From positions 124,001 to 188,000 of the forward strand of contig MU394069.1 of assembly GCA_022578605.1 (NCBI GenBank): 64,000 bases of DNA. Direction: 5' to 3'. The DNA is from Camillea tinctor (Eukaryota > Ascomycota > Sordariomycetes > Xylariales > Xylariaceae). The notes beneath the pieces are model-generated. The model did no database searches. It saw only the letters and a list, made by a program, of their open reading frames with translations, and was not told the origin of the DNA. Positions 46,101 through 56,961 of the stretch are shown here, in pieces. The position numbers and the translations under genes were made by a program. Numbering within the stretch: position 1 is the first letter of the stretch; each line of letters starts with the position of its first letter.

Positions 46101-46828
46101 TCGGCATTCTTGATCAAGTCAATGAATTCAGTCCATGCGTTGTGGACCCAGCGAACCAGACTGCCCTTGTTGTGAGCTTTGGCAACTTTCATGATCCACA
46201 TCTTCTCTTCTTTCTCCGGCTCAGCCTCGAAAGGCCCTTCGACCGTGCTTTCGCCAGGGACATGGTTCGGAATTTCTTGAGCCGCAGCGAGAAACTCCGG
46301 AGCCTCAGTGTACTTGACGGAGAAAGCTAGAGCACTATCCTGGGAATAGGGGGCCAGGGGGTTGGAGGTGGACGGCAGATGCGAGACGGAGAGGTTCTGG
46401 GGCAGAGGGACAATATGAGGTAGAGGAGCGGTTTGGGGCGCATCCTCCGAGGATTCAGGGAACACCAGGGTGACCAGAGCGAGGTGGTCAGCATCCTTCG
46501 GAATTTTAGCAGTGGGTTCGAAGCTCTGCCACCTCCACGAGGTCTCGGGGCCAACCCGCAAATCTCGACTTCCTTCCAGCAGCGAAGACCATTCGGCCTT
46601 CCTCTCATTCCTGGTCAGGTCCAGCAAACTCTCCCTCACAACCCCAACATAGGTGGTGCTGGCAATCAAGGCAACAAGGACAATGGTATGTATCGGGTGG
46701 AGACAGGCTATCTTAGAGAAGAATTGCAGAATAGGCGTGACTCTCTTATTCAATTTAGACGGCGGAGCAGGACTATCGCCGGGCTGCTCGCCGCGAAAGC
46801 GGGAGGGAAGAAACGAGGAGGCGTTCAT
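43190..46828 (-). CDS. 3-hydroxy-3-methylglutaryl-CoA reductase (HMG-CoA reductase)
   Basis: This is the rate-limiting, ER-membrane enzyme of the mevalonate pathway: HMG-CoA + 2 NADPH to mevalonate, feeding ergosterol and isoprenoids. Exon 1 (46828-43641) and exon 2 (43586-43190) join at phase 2 (ITIMK-N-LRGSLQ) to give 1194 residues. A first membrane segment lies near residues 40-60. A sterol-sensing domain with several helices spans about 240-450 ([34 protein letters not shown]). A proline-rich linker follows. The catalytic part starts near residue 720 and contains [42 protein letters not shown] (NADPH loop), [29 protein letters not shown] and the His of HMAHNRS. The promoter region lies upstream of 46829; sterol feedback through the sensing domain is known for the family. 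Confidence 0.96.
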
Positions 46829-49800
46829 GTCGATACTACCGCGAAGGCATTGGACAGCTTCCTGAGAGAAAAAACAACTCGTGGTTAGCCTTCAATTATA
46901 TTGTCATGCTCCCAGGGGGGGCTTTCAAGGACAAGCTGGAAGAGGGAGGGAGGGGCCAGGACCAGGGCCAAGTTAAGGACAAGAGCTTAGCTGGAAAGCA
47001 ACAGGAAATCATTGATACATACCTAGTCTAATATAATTGTAGTAACAGCAATGGTAATAATAGGACTATCTGCAAGATAAGAACACAATGGCCTCGATAA
47101 TGCCTTGCCTCGTTGAAAGAGTGGCAGGCCAATCAACACGAGGATTTGCAATGCGTTGTTCGTCTCAGGAAGACGGGGACACTTCCTTGAGGCGACTTGT
47201 TCGTTGTCGTGTGGGTGACAAGGACAGACTGCAAAAGTCGGTGTCTTGGGGGTTTGGGAAGTGAGGGTATAGTTGTGGGAACCGGGAACAAAGTAATGGG
47301 AACTTGTTCTTATTCGGCTTATAAGTCAAGTCTGCAGACTTAATCTGGTTAAACCCCCCTTCGGCCAACTGCTCAATTGATCAATTGCTAGTCTATGCTT
47401 CTTTTTTTTTTTCGGTAGATCAAAAAAGAAGATGAGGGGCAAGATCATAAAAAGCAAAAGAAAAGCACCTGAACTGATGGGGGAGAGGAAAAGAGAAGGA
47501 GGAAGAGAGAGCAGGGCTGTGAGAGATAATAATTGTAAAAGGGGGGCGGAATCGCTTCGACGGTGAGAAACAGAGACAAGAGAAATTTCCCATGTTTATC
47601 GACAAATCCCCAAAATTAAGGGACCCACTCGGTGGTCTGCTATCGATTATCTAAACTGGGAAAAGCCGATGTCTTTAGCGTGCATCGCTACCCGTTTACC
47701 TTAGGTAAAGGTACCCACCCCTACATATGCAAGTACACTTATACTTACATCCAAACCTTGCGCCTACATAGTAGACAAGCCAGACAAGGTTAAAAAAAAA
47801 ACATAAAATAAAAATGAAGCAGGCACCGCTGCAAGGGAACAATGGATGATGACAGCTGGGTACCTACCTAACCTACACCATCTACGTACCTAGACGCTGC
47901 GTAATATCTAGTGTAACAACAGCCTTTCTCGCCACCTCCGTTGCCGTAAACTTATACTAGGTAGTAGCAGCAAAAGCACCGTAAATTCTCACTCTATCCC
48001 ATTTTACCGATGAGGTATACCCCGAAGTCGTCGCCGCTAAGACACTATCGGACCCCGAATCCACCAGCTGGTCTAGACCCACCAACCAAGTCCCCTGGTA
48101 AAGTTATCCCCTGGTGTTATCCCCCTGTCCACCCTGTGCCTTCCAGCTGGGAAAAAGCCCAACGTCTGCTCCAACAAAGTCCACCAAAGAGCACTAAGAC
48201 CAGTGAAGACCATCCGAACATCCTTTTGTCCCTCGCGGAACTCCAATCAAAGGTGACACTCCCCAGCTTTATATGTGCACCACATACACTTACACAGAAA
48301 AGTAACTCCGTTACCCTACACACATACCCGAGTAAAGTTACTCCGTGCATTATAGCTACTTAACTACCTTACGCAGGGCAGCACACCCCATCCCACGTCC
48401 ATCAGGCCATCACTTATCAAGAAAGGGCAAACCTATCATGGCTGCCAAACCTCTGATTAGCGCTGTAATTGGATGTGACCTGGGCTGGAGCCGATGACGG
48501 CCGTTTATGGGCCAAGTTGCCATAATGTAATCTGCGCTGCTTGCACTAAGCTACGATGGGGGGGACGTCTTGGGGCAGGGTTTCTCTTTTCCTTTTCCCC
48601 CATGTCATCACCATCATCATCGTCGTCATTATACTATATAAAAAAAGGAACACCAACTTGGTTGGTAAATAGAATACAAAAGAGGAAAGAAGCGGGATAA
48701 AGTGTCCTGTCCCCCCTGAAACATATTACCTCATATTTTATTTATTCTCGTCCCCGTCCCAGCTGAAGCGTCACACGTGCAGGCTGAACGCTGACTACAT
48801 ACCCGTCAGCGCCTCTTTCTTTCTGTCTCTCCTCCTCTCTCGGCATTCCCCGTAGGGCTTAGTTGGGAACGACAATGCCGTGCTTCCTGGCAATGTATAC
48901 GGGATTGTGAGTAGAGTAGAGAGACAGAGAGACAGTGTGTCTGGTGTCTATAGATGTTAGTATGCTCTTAGTCGTAAAGGGGGTGAGGTGAGGTGTGGGG
49001 CAAGAGGCGAAGTGGTAGTTGGAAGCGAATTCGATCGCCGGGTTCCAAATACTACACCATACTAGTTACGGTACATACATGCATACACTACTATGTAGTT
49101 AATAAGTAGTAGATGTAGTTGGTGGTGTTAATATATGTATGTTATATGTAGGTATTATACACTACGCAATTATGTGACGCACCCGACTTTTTATAGCGAA
49201 GAAGAAGCGAAAAAGAAGAAAAAAAGGTAAGCCGTATGCACGATCCCTTTCCAGAAAAAAAGAAAAGAAGAAATGCCAGCAGTTCCAAGCAGCTCTAGCG
49301 CCGAACATGTTATTGTACATGCGTACACCACATACATCCACACATACAAGTTGTGTTGCGCTGCAGCCTTTCATAGGCTCGTTGGTCTGCCTATCTATCT
49401 CTACTCTATAGTATCCAGAATAGGTACGGCCGGAAGACCCGTTGGTCCTCGTTCTCCACGACCACCTTACAATATTAATGTAGTATAAACTTGAGAGAGA
49501 AGGATGTGAATAGGTACCTAACCTAACAATTAGTACCATACATATGTATGTACTTAGGTTAGGTTATTAGTAGTGTTCATAGTAGTCTCAGCCTTTTTAT
49601 TTCTGGCTACGCCGTATATGTATTTTTCTTACTCATACCCCTGGCTCGGTATGTCAACTGCTACCTATACTTACATACCCTTACGCCCAAAAGGCAACAT
49701 TTCTGCATTGGTATAAGTAAGCCTGACTGACGAAAGTTGATCACATTATTATACGCCTACATACGTTATCTATACCTAGCCAGTGGTGATACCCAGATGG

Positions 49801-49949
49801 CCGCCTCATAAGCAAGTGGCTTAGATAGCCATGTGTCTCATCGTGCATCTGGAAGTCATATGCCAACCCCAAATCGTCTCGCAGCAACTGTACCCGACCC
49901 GGTCCTAATCAATCTTTTTTCCTTTTCGGACCGGTGATGACGATGTGTC
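46829..49949. other. HMG-CoA reductase upstream region and intergenic spacer
   Basis: There are 3.1 kb without a supportable gene. CT-rich leader-like tracts on the minus strand lie at about 47405-47530. TA-rich palindromic sequence, including CATACATATGTATG flanked by AACCTAAC and TTAGGTTAGGTT, lies at about 49517-49566 and can form a cruciform. The 117-codon frame at 48010 is proline-rich and not convincing. Confidence 0.45.
49517..49566. repeat. Imperfect palindrome with TTAGGT-type arms
   Basis: The centre CATACATATGTATG is a perfect 14-bp palindrome. It is bordered by TAGTAC on the left and TACTTA on the right, and then by AACCTAAC and GGTTAGGTT, which pair with a few looped-out bases. 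It could extrude as a cruciform. Confidence 0.5.
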
Positions 49950-50780
49950 TTACACCCCCGTAGCAGCCCTCAATCGCTGCACTTCAGGCGCCTCCATACC
50001 CACGACCTTCACCCCCGCCGCTTCAATACCCTTCCTGCATTCGGGCCACCCCGCCGCGTCCACTGCCCGCGTGCCCTCCTCCACCAGGTACGTCTCGAAG
50101 CCCTCCCTAACCGCATCCAGCGCCGCGTAGCGCACGCAATAATCGGCCGCCAGCCCGACGACGTACACGTGCGTGACGCGGGCGTCCCGCAGCGCCGCGG
50201 CCAAGCCGCTGTCGCACACGCGCGGCGCGACGAACGGGTCGTAGAACGGGCTGTACATCTCGACGCGCGGGTCCGTGCCCTTATCGATGACCCTATCGAG
50301 GCTGGCGGCGGGGAGCTCGGGCACGAGCTCGGCGCCGGGCGTGCCCTGCACGCAGTGCACGGGCCAGAGCCTGGACTCGTAGGTCTCGGCGGGGTTGTGC
50401 GGGTTGACGATGGTGACCGCGTCCGTGTACGGCTGCTTGCCGGCGTGGTTGGCGGCGAAGGAGACGTGGTCGGGCGGGTGCCAGTCCCGCGTCGCGATCT
50501 TGAGCACGAAGGGCAGCGAGAGGAGCGTGCTGATCACGGGAATGACGTCCCGGCCTGATGGCACGGCGAGGGACCCATTCTAGGTAGGTTCATGGTTAGG
50601 GTTAGGAGAGAGAGAGCTTGGACCCCGTGACTGATAACCAGAACTGGGTAAACAGAGGGAGGGTAGGGAGGGTAGGGAGGGTAGGCAGTGCGCAGGTAAG
50701 TAGTCCGGACCACTTACAGGAGGGCAGAAATCCTCCTGAAGATCCACCACAATAAGCGCGGGTCTGAACTGACCAGACAT
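49950..50780 (-). CDS. pnc1: Nicotinamidase (Pnc1-type, isochorismatase fold)
   Basis: It hydrolyses nicotinamide to nicotinate and ammonia in the NAD+ salvage pathway and so relieves sirtuins of their inhibitor. Exon 1 (50780-50718, 21 codons) and exon 2 (50579-49950) give 230 residues, close to yeast Pnc1. The catalytic triad is visible as Asp13 (IVVDLQEDF), Lys121 (VIDKG) and Cys169 (GLAADYCVRYA). The zinc ligands are Asp53 and His55 (TRDWHP) and His96 (HCVQGT). The intron (50580-50717) is unusual: it carries a (GGGAGGGTA)n G-rich array on the plus strand and two telomere-type TTAGGG units. Coding DNA is very GC-rich. Confidence 0.94.
50595..50686 (+). repeat. G-rich, telomere-like and G-quadruplex-prone sequence in the nicotinamidase intron
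   Basis: GGTTAGGGTTAGG lies near 50594-50606. A GGGAGGGTA tandem array with at least six runs of three G occurs at about 50658-50686. Both are on the template strand of the minus-strand gene. Confidence 0.65.
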
Positions 50781-50968
50781 TTTTGTGGATCGAGGGTATT
50801 ACTTTTTTTAGGTACTTCAGGTCAGATAAGCAAGGACTCTTCTCTTATCTACCTAATCCCAGGTACATGAGAGAGGTTGTTGCAGAATGGATGCAATAAG
50901 ACGTACTATGTAGTTAAAATCGACTATAGCTTGAACTCAAAAGGTGTTGGTTCCAAGGTTGTATGATA

Positions 50969-50999
50969 GATGACTAAGGGCCCTAAGGCCTTAGTCATC
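50969..50999. repeat. Hairpin: 11-bp perfect inverted repeat
   Basis: GATGACTAAGG (50969-50979) and CCTTAGTCATC (50989-50999) pair perfectly around a 9-nt spacer that itself contains GGGCCC-type symmetry. Confidence 0.6.
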
Positions 51000-51028
51000 T
51001 CATAAGGTCTTAGCCATTGGGACTATAA

Positions 51029-51055
51029 AAGGGTTGCCAACGCCTTGCAACCCTT
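51029..51055. repeat. Hairpin: 9-bp perfect inverted repeat
   Basis: AAGGGTTGC (51029-51037) pairs with GCAACCCTT (51047-51055) around a 9-nt loop, directly after a TATAAAA motif. Confidence 0.55.
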
Positions 51056-51970
51056 AACTAGATAGTTCCCTCTTTAGAGACACTTGAATACACCAGTCTC
51101 CAGCCCTTTGTTATTTTTGTTATTATGTCTTTTTCTTTTTACGTACATACCAATAAGAGAAAGTTTAAAGACGCCGGTGCTACAAGTTTAAACGGTCAGG
51201 AGAGTGAGTGAGTACGAGTAATAAGGAAGAAATGCCGCGATAACGTTGTCAAAATGCGGGGCCGAACCTTTGTTTCTAAGTTGTCTCTACATAATACCAT
51301 ATGTAGGTCAGTTCTCTTAAGACGTTGACGTAACCTAGAAAATGTACCTAAAATGCCGTGTTATGTCAGTTTAGATACGGTCCAAGCTCCCTAGTTGGGA
51401 ACTCAATAACTTTTTGGGAGGTAGATTTTGTTCGAGTCGAAAGCCATTAGGTACATACATACATGCAAGTGATAGTAACATCAAAGTATCGGTATAGTTT
51501 CATTACACTACATGGACAGGTAAGGTTAAACATGTTCAACTCTTAACATTCCACTAACTAAATGTTTTTAAAGCTTCATCATCATTTGTCCGTGTTCCAT
51601 GCTAATCGATTTGTTAGAGATAAGGATCAATAAAGCCCGTGGACAATATATTCCAGCCAACCCCTATGTTTCCTTTTCGGTATAAGATGCTGACTGCAGA
51701 TGTGATGGATCCATTTGATATCACTACACGGACGAACAAAAAATCCTTCAGAGAACTTATAAACTTATATTGACCAGCTTATACCAGTAGAACCTCATCC
51801 AACAACACCTAATAACCTCATGGATATACCCAACTCCAACTAATAAATCATATACATAAAGATATCCCAATCAGTAATTTGAATATATCGTTCTTCATTC
51901 CCGTAGTGCACGTTCTTTTCCCCTTTCCCAAATCCCCCTTCTCTTCTCTTCGTTCAAGCAAGGTATATAC

Positions 51971-53149
51971 CTATTCTTCCTGGTGCTTCTTAATAAACGC
52001 ACCCACCAGCGCCCCCACGCCCTCCGCGCTCTTCTTACACCCCATCATGTTCCCCAGCAGCAGCGTATCGTGCGGCGCGCCCGCCTCGATGTTAAGCTCG
52101 ACCACATTGCCCTTCACGCGGGCCATGTCCTGCGCCCACTGGGTGCCATCGTCGACGAACAGCTCCGTCTCGCCGAGGTTAATCAGCACCGGCACGGGGG
52201 TCGCGAACGGGTGGTCCTGGGGGGTGATATACGGGTCGGTGGCCGGCACGAGGCGGGCGTACTCGCGGGTGCCCCAGCGCAGGATGCTGTGGGCGAGGAT
52301 GTCCGTGGCGTAGTGCGGGTCGCTCTTCATGTGCTTCGCGGGGAGCAGGCTCTTCTTGGGGTCGGTCCAGGGCGAGATCAGGAACGCGCTCTGCGGCTGG
52401 GGGATGCCCGCCGCGGGGCCGTGCTCGGCCAGGTACCGCACCAGCGCGATGGCCATGTTGCCGCCCGCGCTGTCCCCCGAGATGGTGATGTTCCGCGGTG
52501 CCACGCCCTCCACCTCGATCAGGTGCAGGTACGCCGTCAGGCCGTCCTGGATCGCCGCCGGGAACGGGTCCAGCCCCGGCCGCGACGCCACGCGGTACTG
52601 CGGCATGAGCACCGCCTTGGCGCCCGCGTGCTTGAGCAGCACCGACGCGAGGTACCCGGCCTGGTCGTTGCGGCCGTCGCCTAGGATGAAGGCGCCCCCG
52701 TGGAGATGCAGGATTACCGAGTCGTGCGCGCCAAGGCCTTTAAGATTGCGCGGCCGCTGGGGGTACCACGTGCCGCCGATGGTGGCCGGGGCGACCGCCG
52801 GGTTGTTCAGGGGACCCTGGTAGTTGTCTGCGGAGGCCGGGTCGATGGTCACGAACTGGTCCTTCTCCTTGCCCGGCTCGAGTGACAGGGGCACGGGTGC
52901 TTCCACCCGGCCTATCATGTCCACGAGCCGCCTTCCGATCTGTACCAGCAGCGTGCGCTTCAGCGACCACGAGGGATCCAGCCGCGAAGACGGCATGAGC
53001 AGGAAGCAGAGGGTCCATAGCGGGATGCGCGTTAATATGGAACTTATGGTGTAGGCCGTGCAAATCCAGTTGAACGGCTTATGGGACGCGAGCGAACGCT
53101 TAGGCGCGGTGGCTTTGGCGGGTTTGGCGGTTTTCTTGAAGACGCCCAT
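51971..53149 (-). CDS. Alpha/beta-hydrolase of the HSL family (esterase/lipase)
   Basis: This is a carboxylic-ester hydrolase of the hormone-sensitive-lipase type; the substrate is unknown. The oxyanion-hole motif HLHGGAF (His150-Gly152) and the nucleophile elbow ISGDSAGGN (Ser227) are intact. The acid (LGETELFVDD) and His (GAPHDTLL) follow in the expected order. Residues about 25-53 form a hydrophobic helix, a possible membrane anchor. I chose the ATG at 53149 (392 residues). The frame is open to 53248, but a TATATATA box at 53267-53274 would place transcription start near or inside that extension, so the shorter start is favoured. The coding sequence is GC-rich. Confidence 0.88.
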   Translation of the reverse strand: MGVFKKTAKPAKATAPKRSLASHKPFNWICTAYTISSILTRIPLWTLCFLLMPSSRLDPSWSLKRTLLVQIGRRLVDMIGRVEAPVPLSLEPGKEKDQFVTIDPASADNYQGPLNNPAVAPATIGGTWYPQRPRNLKGLGAHDSVILHLHGGAFILGDGRNDQAGYLASVLLKHAGAKAVLMPQYRVASRPGLDPFPAAIQDGLTAYLHLIEVEGVAPRNITISGDSAGGNMAIALVRYLAEHGPAAGIPQPQSAFLISPWTDPKKSLLPAKHMKSDPHYATDILAHSILRWGTREYARLVPATDPYITPQDHPFATPVPVLINLGETELFVDDGTQWAQDMARVKGNVVELNIEAGAPHDTLLLGNMMGCKKSAEGVGALVGAFIKKHQEE

Positions 53150-56100
53150 GGTGACAGTGGTGACGAGGGAAGAGAAAAGAAAAATGTGAATATCCTCTTG
53201 AAGAATTCTCCTACTTAGAGAGCCCAGAGCAGAACAGCAAGGCTGCACTAGCTTGGTGTGCTTGGATATATATAAGAGAAGCTCGTCGACGGGGTTTCGG
53301 GGGTTGACAAGGTGCGCGCTTCAAGCGCTAGAGGTCATAGGTATGTTTTATATACAGCAGAAAACCGATTATCTTCCTAGCCTGTCTAAGCACCAGGTAT
53401 ATACAACACCGCCCAGGGATGAAAGGAAGGAAATCAGAAGGGATGGTGATGATGAGGAGAAGCAACCCAATAAATCTGAGAGCCCGTCGAGGGCGCTCAC
53501 GCTGTCTGATATAGACAGTCAAATCGGCCGTAAGTACGAATCTGGTTCCCCGATGTTGCCCGCCGAGCCTGTCGATAGCCTGCCGAGGGACGCTCTACCC
53601 TCCCAGTCCGCCAAGCCTATAGATTTGGGAAGATCTACTTATTTGGGACGATTATAGGGTTGTTGGTTGACTGTTGATTGAAGCAATACGGAGCCTACCG
53701 CATGGCATGCGCATGGGTGGGAAATATTGTCTGTGCCCTCAAGAAACAGCATATTGAAACCTCAGCTTGGCTCCCGGCTCCCCCCTCACTGCTCCCCTCC
53801 CCTCCCCCCAAATAAAATTCATATTAGCCATGCCCGAGCCCCCAACCTTGTCCATCGGGACTAATTATGCTACGCGAATGGTCCCCTATTCCTGGCCTGG
53901 CACATGGAGGGTCATATGGTCCTGGCTATCCATCGCAAAAGAGGACCGGTGCGTTGCGATTCAGTATAGTATGGTGAAAGTGGCTGCATGGCTGTGGGGT
54001 AAAAATCCGATGGTGTAGATATAGATCACTATAGTCGACCAAACTTTCTGTGCTGTTGAGAGAAACACATAAGATCGGAGCAACGTTTCAGGGGATCGCC
54101 GGATCAACTCTTCCCCCATTGGCTGAGGGCGATGGGGGGATCAATAACCTTCAATATACCACACTCAGCTCACGTGGGGATCTAACATGTTGCAATGTTG
54201 CATAGGTTCATGATCCCATTTTCCTGGAGATGTTTTACGTTTCAATAGATCCACAAGCTGCGGATCGTGGGGACGGGAGGAGAGAGAAAGGGAAACGCAA
54301 ATCCGCAGGAGGAGATACGCGGTTTCAAAATTTGCAAGATCCTGCAAATAATGCCACGCGGCGGACAAGGTGAAAAGCTCGGATGCCAAGAATATAATGT
54401 AGTATGAATCAAGATTCATTTCCTATTTTACTTTCGTTTATGGTTCAACCGATGAATAATTTCCTATAATAACCACCACGGTGAATCCTGAATAATGTTT
54501 TGTCTTTTTTGCTCATCTACCTGACTAGTTATACTAACTTGCAATACTAGGTGAGCCTTGCATAGGATCTAATGTGTATAGACGGAACGGACGTCTGCCT
54601 CGGATACGAGTGCCCACTTACATCGGGCCAAGAGGAAACGAACGAGAGCCAGAGCCACATCTTATAATTTGATGTCCCAAGCTTTTGTGATTTTCTAACC
54701 GTGCTCTCTCAGGCTCGGGAGGGTAAAGTACATAACTACTACATATGTAGTATGTAGCGACAGGACTATTTGAAATGAGTTGTTGTTGGTCTGCATCTAT
54801 AGTACTGCTCCTAGTTGTCCGCTAATACCAACATAACTTAGCAACATAACATCGATATGTGACAGCGGATCGGGACGGTCCATTCACGTTGAACCAACGC
54901 CTAGCGTTACCTGCTTCTTGAATACCGAACCTACATATGACATAGTATCTCAAGTAAAGCTACCTAGGTAGGTTAACCTAGATACATACCAGGACCGAGC
55001 ACACCGGTCCCCTCTCCTCCATTTCTAGGCAGTGTCTATCTGCTCATCGACCTATCCGATGGATCAAATCGGGATATGAGGTTGATCACCCAAAGCAGTA
55101 AGTATTACAAATCAGCATTTCACTTACCATGTACTCATCCCGTATGGATAGCCTCTACTTAGTGTTCCAATATCAATACCAAGTTGAAGAGGACGTATGC
55201 AGTGTAACGCAAGAGCACCAGATTCCTCAAATATGATTGGAGGCGTGTCAAAATGACTAGTCCAATATCTAACCAATTGATGTTATAATCGAGTCGTCGT
55301 ATAATACCTATAGTATTGACTCGAGTAAGTCTAGTCTTATGTATGTAGTCAGCCGGGTTATCCGTCGTATAGAAACCCCCCTAACAACGACATCGTCATG
55401 AGGCTGCGACATAAAGGCGAAGAGGGAGAAAGTAACCTCACACGATAAAGTCTCAATAATCCCCCATACTCTCCCTCTCTCAAATCCATGCTCACATTTC
55501 CTATATTGAATCCATCCTCAACCCTTGCGCCGCAAATTAAATACCTAGAAACAGGTAACAAGGAAACCCCCCATCTAACCTCGTGGCAGATCTTATCAAC
55601 AGGCCACACTGCGATGGGGGACAGCCGACACGTGCCATAGTGGGCATTCATGATGATCCATTCTACATATCGGTGTTGGCGCAAGCTTTTATATGCTGCA
55701 CATCGCAATTATGTGACCATGTGAGATCCGATTGCCCCCACCAATATCAACTCGACTCGATCCCATCAATCTGCTCATTTGTTTTATAGATTTTAACCTA
55801 CAGTGTAAATTCTCACCTGAGAGAGAAAAAAAAGTGTCGTTTAATCATCCTGACTTGAACTACAAAGCATGAACATTTTTGACCCTGTATTTCCTTGTCC
55901 GTGTTTTCCTCTCCTTTTCTTAGGTAACTTAGGCTAATGATACACAATGCCCTCCTTCTTCGTATGCATGAACCCCTCAACATGCCATTCAGGAATTGAG
56001 TCCGTATGCAAACTCGACGAGTTTCTTCTATTTCCCAATAAACAAATTCTTAAAAAAAAACTTTGAAAAGAGAAAAAACCATATGCATGTAGGGAAGTTA

Positions 56101-56152
56101 AGCTTCAGCGTCTGGGTTATTATATATAGCGCCATTCGCCGAAAGTTATGAA
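53150..56152. other. Intergenic region
   Basis: There are 3 kb with no supported protein gene between the hydrolase gene and the tRNA. A polar 134-codon frame at 53253-53657 begins inside the hydrolase promoter and is not called. TACCTAGGTAGGT motifs recur near 54960. The composition is AT-rich after 54.0 kb. Confidence 0.4.
53267..53274 (-). promoter_or_regulatory. TATA box of the HSL-type hydrolase gene
   Basis: TATATATA lies 118 nt upstream of the ATG at 53149 and only about 19 nt from the alternative ATG at 53248. It supports the downstream start. Confidence 0.5.
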
Positions 56153-56233
56153 GGCTGGTTAGCGTAATGGTAACGCGTCACTTTCCGGAGCGGAATTTGG
56201 TGAAGATTGCGGGTTCGAGTCCCGTGCTGGTCG
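56153..56233 (+). tRNA. tRNA-Arg(CCG), with a 9-nt intron
   Basis: The cloverleaf reads: acceptor GGCTGGT / GCTGGTC, D-arm GCG...CGC with AATGGTAA loop, anticodon stem TCACT/GGTGA, and T-arm GCGGG-TTCGAGT-CCCGT. The loop TTCCGG...T places anticodon CCG at 56185-56187 after U33, which decodes CGG. The nine bases AGCGGAATT (56189-56197) sit at the canonical intron position between 37 and 38. The acceptor stem is odd, with four of seven pairs G.U wobbles. The D-arm carries good A-box sequence and TTCGAGTCC a good B-box. A T-run suited to Pol III termination begins about 42 nt downstream. The anticodon assignment depends on the intron being placed correctly. Confidence 0.75.
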
Positions 56234-56961
56234 CACATGAAGAATTTCTGAACTGCATCTAGTTCTATAAGTTTCTTTTTTGCTGAAATTTTTTTTCCCT
56301 CTTTGGTTTTTATGTTTTTATCATTGCCGGTATCTCATATTATGCAAAGAAAGGAAGGAATACATGATTTCCCATGGGTATGAGCAGGTATATGGATTAC
56401 TTGCATGGAAATAGCCATAGTTATAGTTGATCTTTGGTTTATTTTATCTATTCCTTTTGGTACTGCGCTGTTCAGACCAAAGACAGGTATGGATGGCCTT
56501 GGATATACTATATCAATCAGAAGAAAAAAAATATACATACGATCTGCTTATTGTGTCGTGTTAAGAACACCTCTTCTCTCCTCCCCTCTTTTTCTCTATG
56601 GTATCTCTCTATCATCCATACTTTTATAAAGCAAAAAAAGACAAAAAGACAAAAACGTATCGTGCAATGCCAAACTCGCTTGTGGAGAGAAAACCATTAT
56701 AAAAATCAAAGGTAGACTGAAGGGCCAGGAAAGAAAGTCCAGAAAACGCCGCCTAGTAGGATATTCGTAGAATGCCTTCTGGACTGGATTTAGAGAGAAA
56801 CCCCCTTGTAACCTCTCTTGTACATCTGTATTTCTTCTCATACCCACAAATGCAAACCTGTCCCTAATCCCTTGAACGCCAAAAATGGTATATGTAAAAC
56901 TTCAAGCAGCAGTCCCTTGTATAACTATGATGTTACCTCCTTTAGGTTAGCAGAGATGTGC
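56234..56961. other. Intergenic region after the tRNA
   Basis: A T-run at about 56275-56281 is the likely Pol III terminator of the tRNA gene. The remainder is AT-rich 3' sequence of the minus-strand membrane-protein gene. No other gene is seen. Confidence 0.45.

Larger units (their letters stand above)
50781..51970. other. Intergenic region with clustered hairpins
   Basis: There is no gene. Two hairpins lie at 50969-50999 and 51029-51055 around a TATAAAA-like motif (51025-51030), an arrangement reminiscent of a small promoter-bearing repeat such as a solo LTR. I could not find LTR ends or target duplications. Confidence 0.4.

Noticed and set aside
48010..48363. 117-codon proline-rich frame
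   Set aside because: Its composition follows C-rich DNA, there is no recognisable protein, and a minus-strand frame overlaps it.
53253..53657. 134-codon plus-strand frame upstream of the HSL-type hydrolase
   Set aside because: It begins within the hydrolase promoter and TATA region and is mostly polar without family features. It was not strong enough to call.
55358..55789. Overlapping 116- and 68-codon frames on opposite strands
   Set aside because: There are no protein-like features, splice context or recognisable motif in either frame.
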